From Opitutales bacterium (GTDB lineage: Bacteria; Verrucomicrobiota; Verrucomicrobiia; Opitutales; UBA953), in NCBI GenBank assembly GCA_017546455.1, contig JAFYWY010000053.1:1-32225 (forward strand): DNA of 32,225 bases, read 5' to 3'. Under the pieces are notes generated by a model that was given only the letters and a program-made list of their open reading frames with translations, did no database searches and was not told the DNA's origin. Each line of letters starts with the position of its first letter. Within the stretch, counting starts at the first letter, position 1. Both the position numbers and the translations under genes were made by a program. This document shows, one piece after another, positions 30,505-32,225 of this stretch.

Positions 30505-31881
30505 ATGACAACTGTCGGAATCGTCTCCCTGGGATGTCCCAAAAACCAATCGGACTCGGAAGTGCTTATCGGCCGGCTTCTCGAAGCCGGAATGAACCTC
30601 ACGGCGGACCCGCGCGAAGCGGACGCCGTCGTCGTCAACACCTGCTCGTTTATTCTCGATGCGCGGGAAGAAAGCTTGGAGGCGATTTCCGAAATGGCCA
30701 AGGAAGCCAAACGCCGCCGCAAGAGCGCCAAGCCGCTCAAAATCATCGTCGCCGGATGCATGCCGCAGCGCTACGGCGAGAAGATTCGCGAAATGATTCC
30801 GCAGGCCGACGCCTTTATCGGGATCGACGAATTGGGAAAAATCGCACCGCTCGTCGAAAAGCTTTGCGCCGGGAAGCCGCTTTCCAAAGACGGCTTGGTG
30901 CCTGTCGCCGTGACGAAGCGTCCGCGCTACATTCCCGACTACGAGACCCCGCGCGCGCGCCTCACGCTCCCGCATATCGCCAACGTCAAAATCGCCGAAG
31001 GCTGCAACTACGGCTGTGCGTTCTGTGCGATTCCGGGTATTCGCGGAAAGCACCGCTCGCGTCCGATCGACGATATTGTCGCCGAGGTTAAAACCCTCGT
31101 GCAGGTCAACGGCGTCAAGGAAATCAATCTCATTTCCCAGGATACGACCTATTACGGCATGGATACGTGGAAGCAGACGCGTGCCGGTAAGACGACGAAG
31201 GTCAGCTCCGAAGAAGGCGATTCGCTGGCGACGCTGTTGCGGGCACTCAACCGCATTCGCGGGGATTTCTGGATTCGCGTTTTTTACACGCATCCCGCGC
31301 ATTGGAGCGACGAGCTGATTTCCGTTTTTGCGAAATGCAAAAAAGTCGTTCCCTACGTCGATATTCCGCTCCAACACATTTCCGACAACATGCTTTCGGC
31401 GATGAAGCGCGAAACCGACGGAAAGTACATCCGCGATTTGATTAAGAAGATTCGCAAGGGCATTCCGAAAGCCGTCATTCGCTCGACCTTCATCGTCGGC
31501 TTTCCGGGCGAAACGCAGGAAGACTACGAAGAACTTTCGGCTTTCCTCGCCGAAGAAAAATTCGATCGTGTCGGCGTTTTCCAATATTCCAAGGAAGAAA
31601 ACACGCGTGCGGCGCTGATGGACAATCAGGTGGCTCCGGCGGAAAAAGTGCGCCGTTGGAATGCGACTATGGTCCTGCTTCAGAAAATTTCCCGTGAACG
31701 GATGCGCTCCCGTGTCGGAGAAAAAATCCGCGTGCTCGTGGACGAGCCGGGTATCGCCCGTGCGGCCGGCGACGGCTTTGAAGTGGACGGCGTGGTTTAC
31801 GTGCCGAAGAGCTTGCCCGTCGGCGAGTTTGCGGAAGTGACCGTCACCGGCTACAAGGCCTACGACCTGATCGCCAAGTAG
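30505..31881 (+). CDS. rimO: Ribosomal protein uS12 methylthiotransferase
   Basis: A 458-residue radical-SAM enzyme that methylthiolates an Asp of ribosomal protein S12. The N-terminal MTTase domain holds Cys11 (SLGCPKN), Cys47 (NTCSF) and Cys85 (AGCMPQ) for the auxiliary cluster. The radical-SAM cluster is Cys167, Cys171 and Cys174 (GCNYGCAFC, then AIPGIRG). The C-terminus has a TRAM-like beta barrel. SLGCPKN-SDSE and the EGCNYGCAFCAIP pattern favour RimO over MiaB. It is the last gene of the pdxH-rimO run. Confidence 0.93.
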   Translation: MTTVGIVSLGCPKNQSDSEVLIGRLLEAGMNLTADPREADAVVVNTCSFILDAREESLEAISEMAKEAKRRRKSAKPLKIIVAGCMPQRYGEKIREMIPQADAFIGIDELGKIAPLVEKLCAGKPLSKDGLVPVAVTKRPRYIPDYETPRARLTLPHIANVKIAEGCNYGCAFCAIPGIRGKHRSRPIDDIVAEVKTLVQVNGVKEINLISQDTTYYGMDTWKQTRAGKTTKVSSEEGDSLATLLRALNRIRGDFWIRVFYTHPAHWSDELISVFAKCKKVVPYVDIPLQHISDNMLSAMKRETDGKYIRDLIKKIRKGIPKAVIRSTFIVGFPGETQEDYEELSAFLAEEKFDRVGVFQYSKEENTRAALMDNQVAPAEKVRRWNATMVLLQKISRERMRSRVGEKIRVLVDEPGIARAAGDGFEVDGVVYVPKSLPVGEFAEVTVTGYKAYDLIAK

Positions 31882-31893
31882 CGTGCCGTAGGA

Positions 31894-31928
31894 GAGATTA
31901 AAGATTAGGGCTTAAAGCTTAAAGAGGC
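31894..31928 (+). repeat. Heptamer tandem array A5
   Basis: GAGATTA, AAGATTA, GGGCTTA, AAGCTTA, AAGAGGC: five 7-nt units in the same order as at 14991 and 16102. It lies 12 bp after the rimO stop codon. Confidence 0.72.
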
Positions 31929-31938
31929 TTGGTGAACG

Positions 31939-31986
31939 GTGTGCAATGAGCGGAATTCACCGGTCGCTATTCTCCGTTTATTGCAC
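31939..31986 (+). other. Interrupted hairpin downstream of rimO
   Basis: GTGCAAT and AGCG pair with CGCT and ATTGCAC across about 48 bp, with an unpaired 11-nt stretch on the 3' side. No T run follows. It might be a processing or decay-protecting structure. The rest of the 31882-32088 stretch shows nothing recognisable. Confidence 0.35.
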
Positions 31987-32088
31987 AGCTCAATTTCTCT
32001 CACGGAGGCTCGGGGCGTCACAATGCTTACTTCGCCTAATCCTCCCAACGGCAAGATACTCTTCCCGGCAATCTCTTTAAGCTCTAAG

Positions 32089-32225
32089 GCTACCTCTAGA
32101 AATTCCTTTTTTAGATTTGGGTTCAAGCTTTCTTCCATTCTGCTCGCCAGAATGTGTGCGCCGGAGGTGCACCACATTGGATAACCGCGGGTGTAGACGT
32201 AAGTCGGAACCCGCGGATAGGCGGC
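32089..32225 (+). repeat. MITE-like structured repeat, copy 8 (cut by window end)
   Basis: The left end GCTACCTCTAGAAATTCC (32089-32106) matches the terminal repeat of copy 6. Hairpin 1 is CATTCTG-ctcgc-CAGAATG (32136-32154). Hairpin 2 is GTGC...GCAC (32156-32172). Hairpin 3 has outer arms CCGCGGGT (32185-32192) and ACCCGCGG around inner stem GAC-gtaa-GTC (32196-32205). The right end lies beyond the window. Confidence 0.82.

Noticed and set aside
15063-32225. CRISPR array
   Set aside because: The heptamer arrays and structured repeats have no regular 20-50-nt unique spacers and no cas genes are present.

Overview
The window looks like part of a Verrucomicrobiota chromosome, probably an Opitutae-like gut or host-associated lineage. 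The evidence is four secreted proteins ending in a PEP-CTERM sorting tail (Pro-Glu-Pro, hydrophobic stretch, Arg-rich end), a stand-alone HPr kinase, a UvrC with a diverged middle region, and a set of glycan-degrading enzymes. Taxonomy is an inference from gene content; no marker gene in the window settles it. Many starts lack a clear Shine-Dalgarno sequence.

Layout. 1-411: two copies of a structured interspersed repeat and a terminator. 412-1164 (-): PEP-CTERM protein 1. 1339-4451 (+): secreted GH20 beta-hexosaminidase, then uvrC. 4461-6587 (-): recQ, convergent with uvrC. 6721-7647 (+): PEP-CTERM protein 2, followed by a repeat. 7912-11639 (+): nadB, a NahK-like sugar kinase and a CvpA-like membrane protein. 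11647-12808 (-): tRNA-Leu(UAA), a hotdog thioesterase and 5-formyl-THF cyclo-ligase, all read leftward. 13033-14985 (+): GH35 beta-galactosidase. 15333-16097 (+): PEP-CTERM protein 3, between two ~90-bp direct repeats. 16673-23423 (+): a tight run of Ser-type sulfatase, hprK, queC and a 1102-residue multidomain secreted protein. 23504-24466 (-): argF. 24467-25422: a 956-bp gene-free region rich in repeats and hairpins. 25423-26268 (-): PEP-CTERM protein 4. 26453-31881 (+): pdxH, coaC, hemY, cmk, plsC and rimO. 31882-32225: repeats to the window edge.

How the genes fit together. The GH20 hexosaminidase, GH35 galactosidase, GlcNAc-6-sulfatase-like enzyme and N-acetylhexosamine-kinase-like protein together suggest use of sulfated, amino-sugar-rich host glycans such as mucin. 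The rest is core metabolism and DNA repair: NAD, PLP, CoA, heme, queuosine, arginine and folate pathways.

Most notable is the intergenic DNA. A ~240-bp MITE-like repeat family occurs at least eight times, counting partial copies. One copy (24685-24924) has 21-bp terminal inverted repeats matching at 19 positions. The family carries up to three successive hairpins, and the stems covary between copies (GGC/GCC, GGT/ACC, GAC/GTC). Copies lie directly 3' of all four PEP-CTERM genes. They sit beside degenerate heptamer tandem arrays and related terminator hairpins. This suggests that PEP-CTERM genes and repeats are dispersed, exchanged or regulated together.
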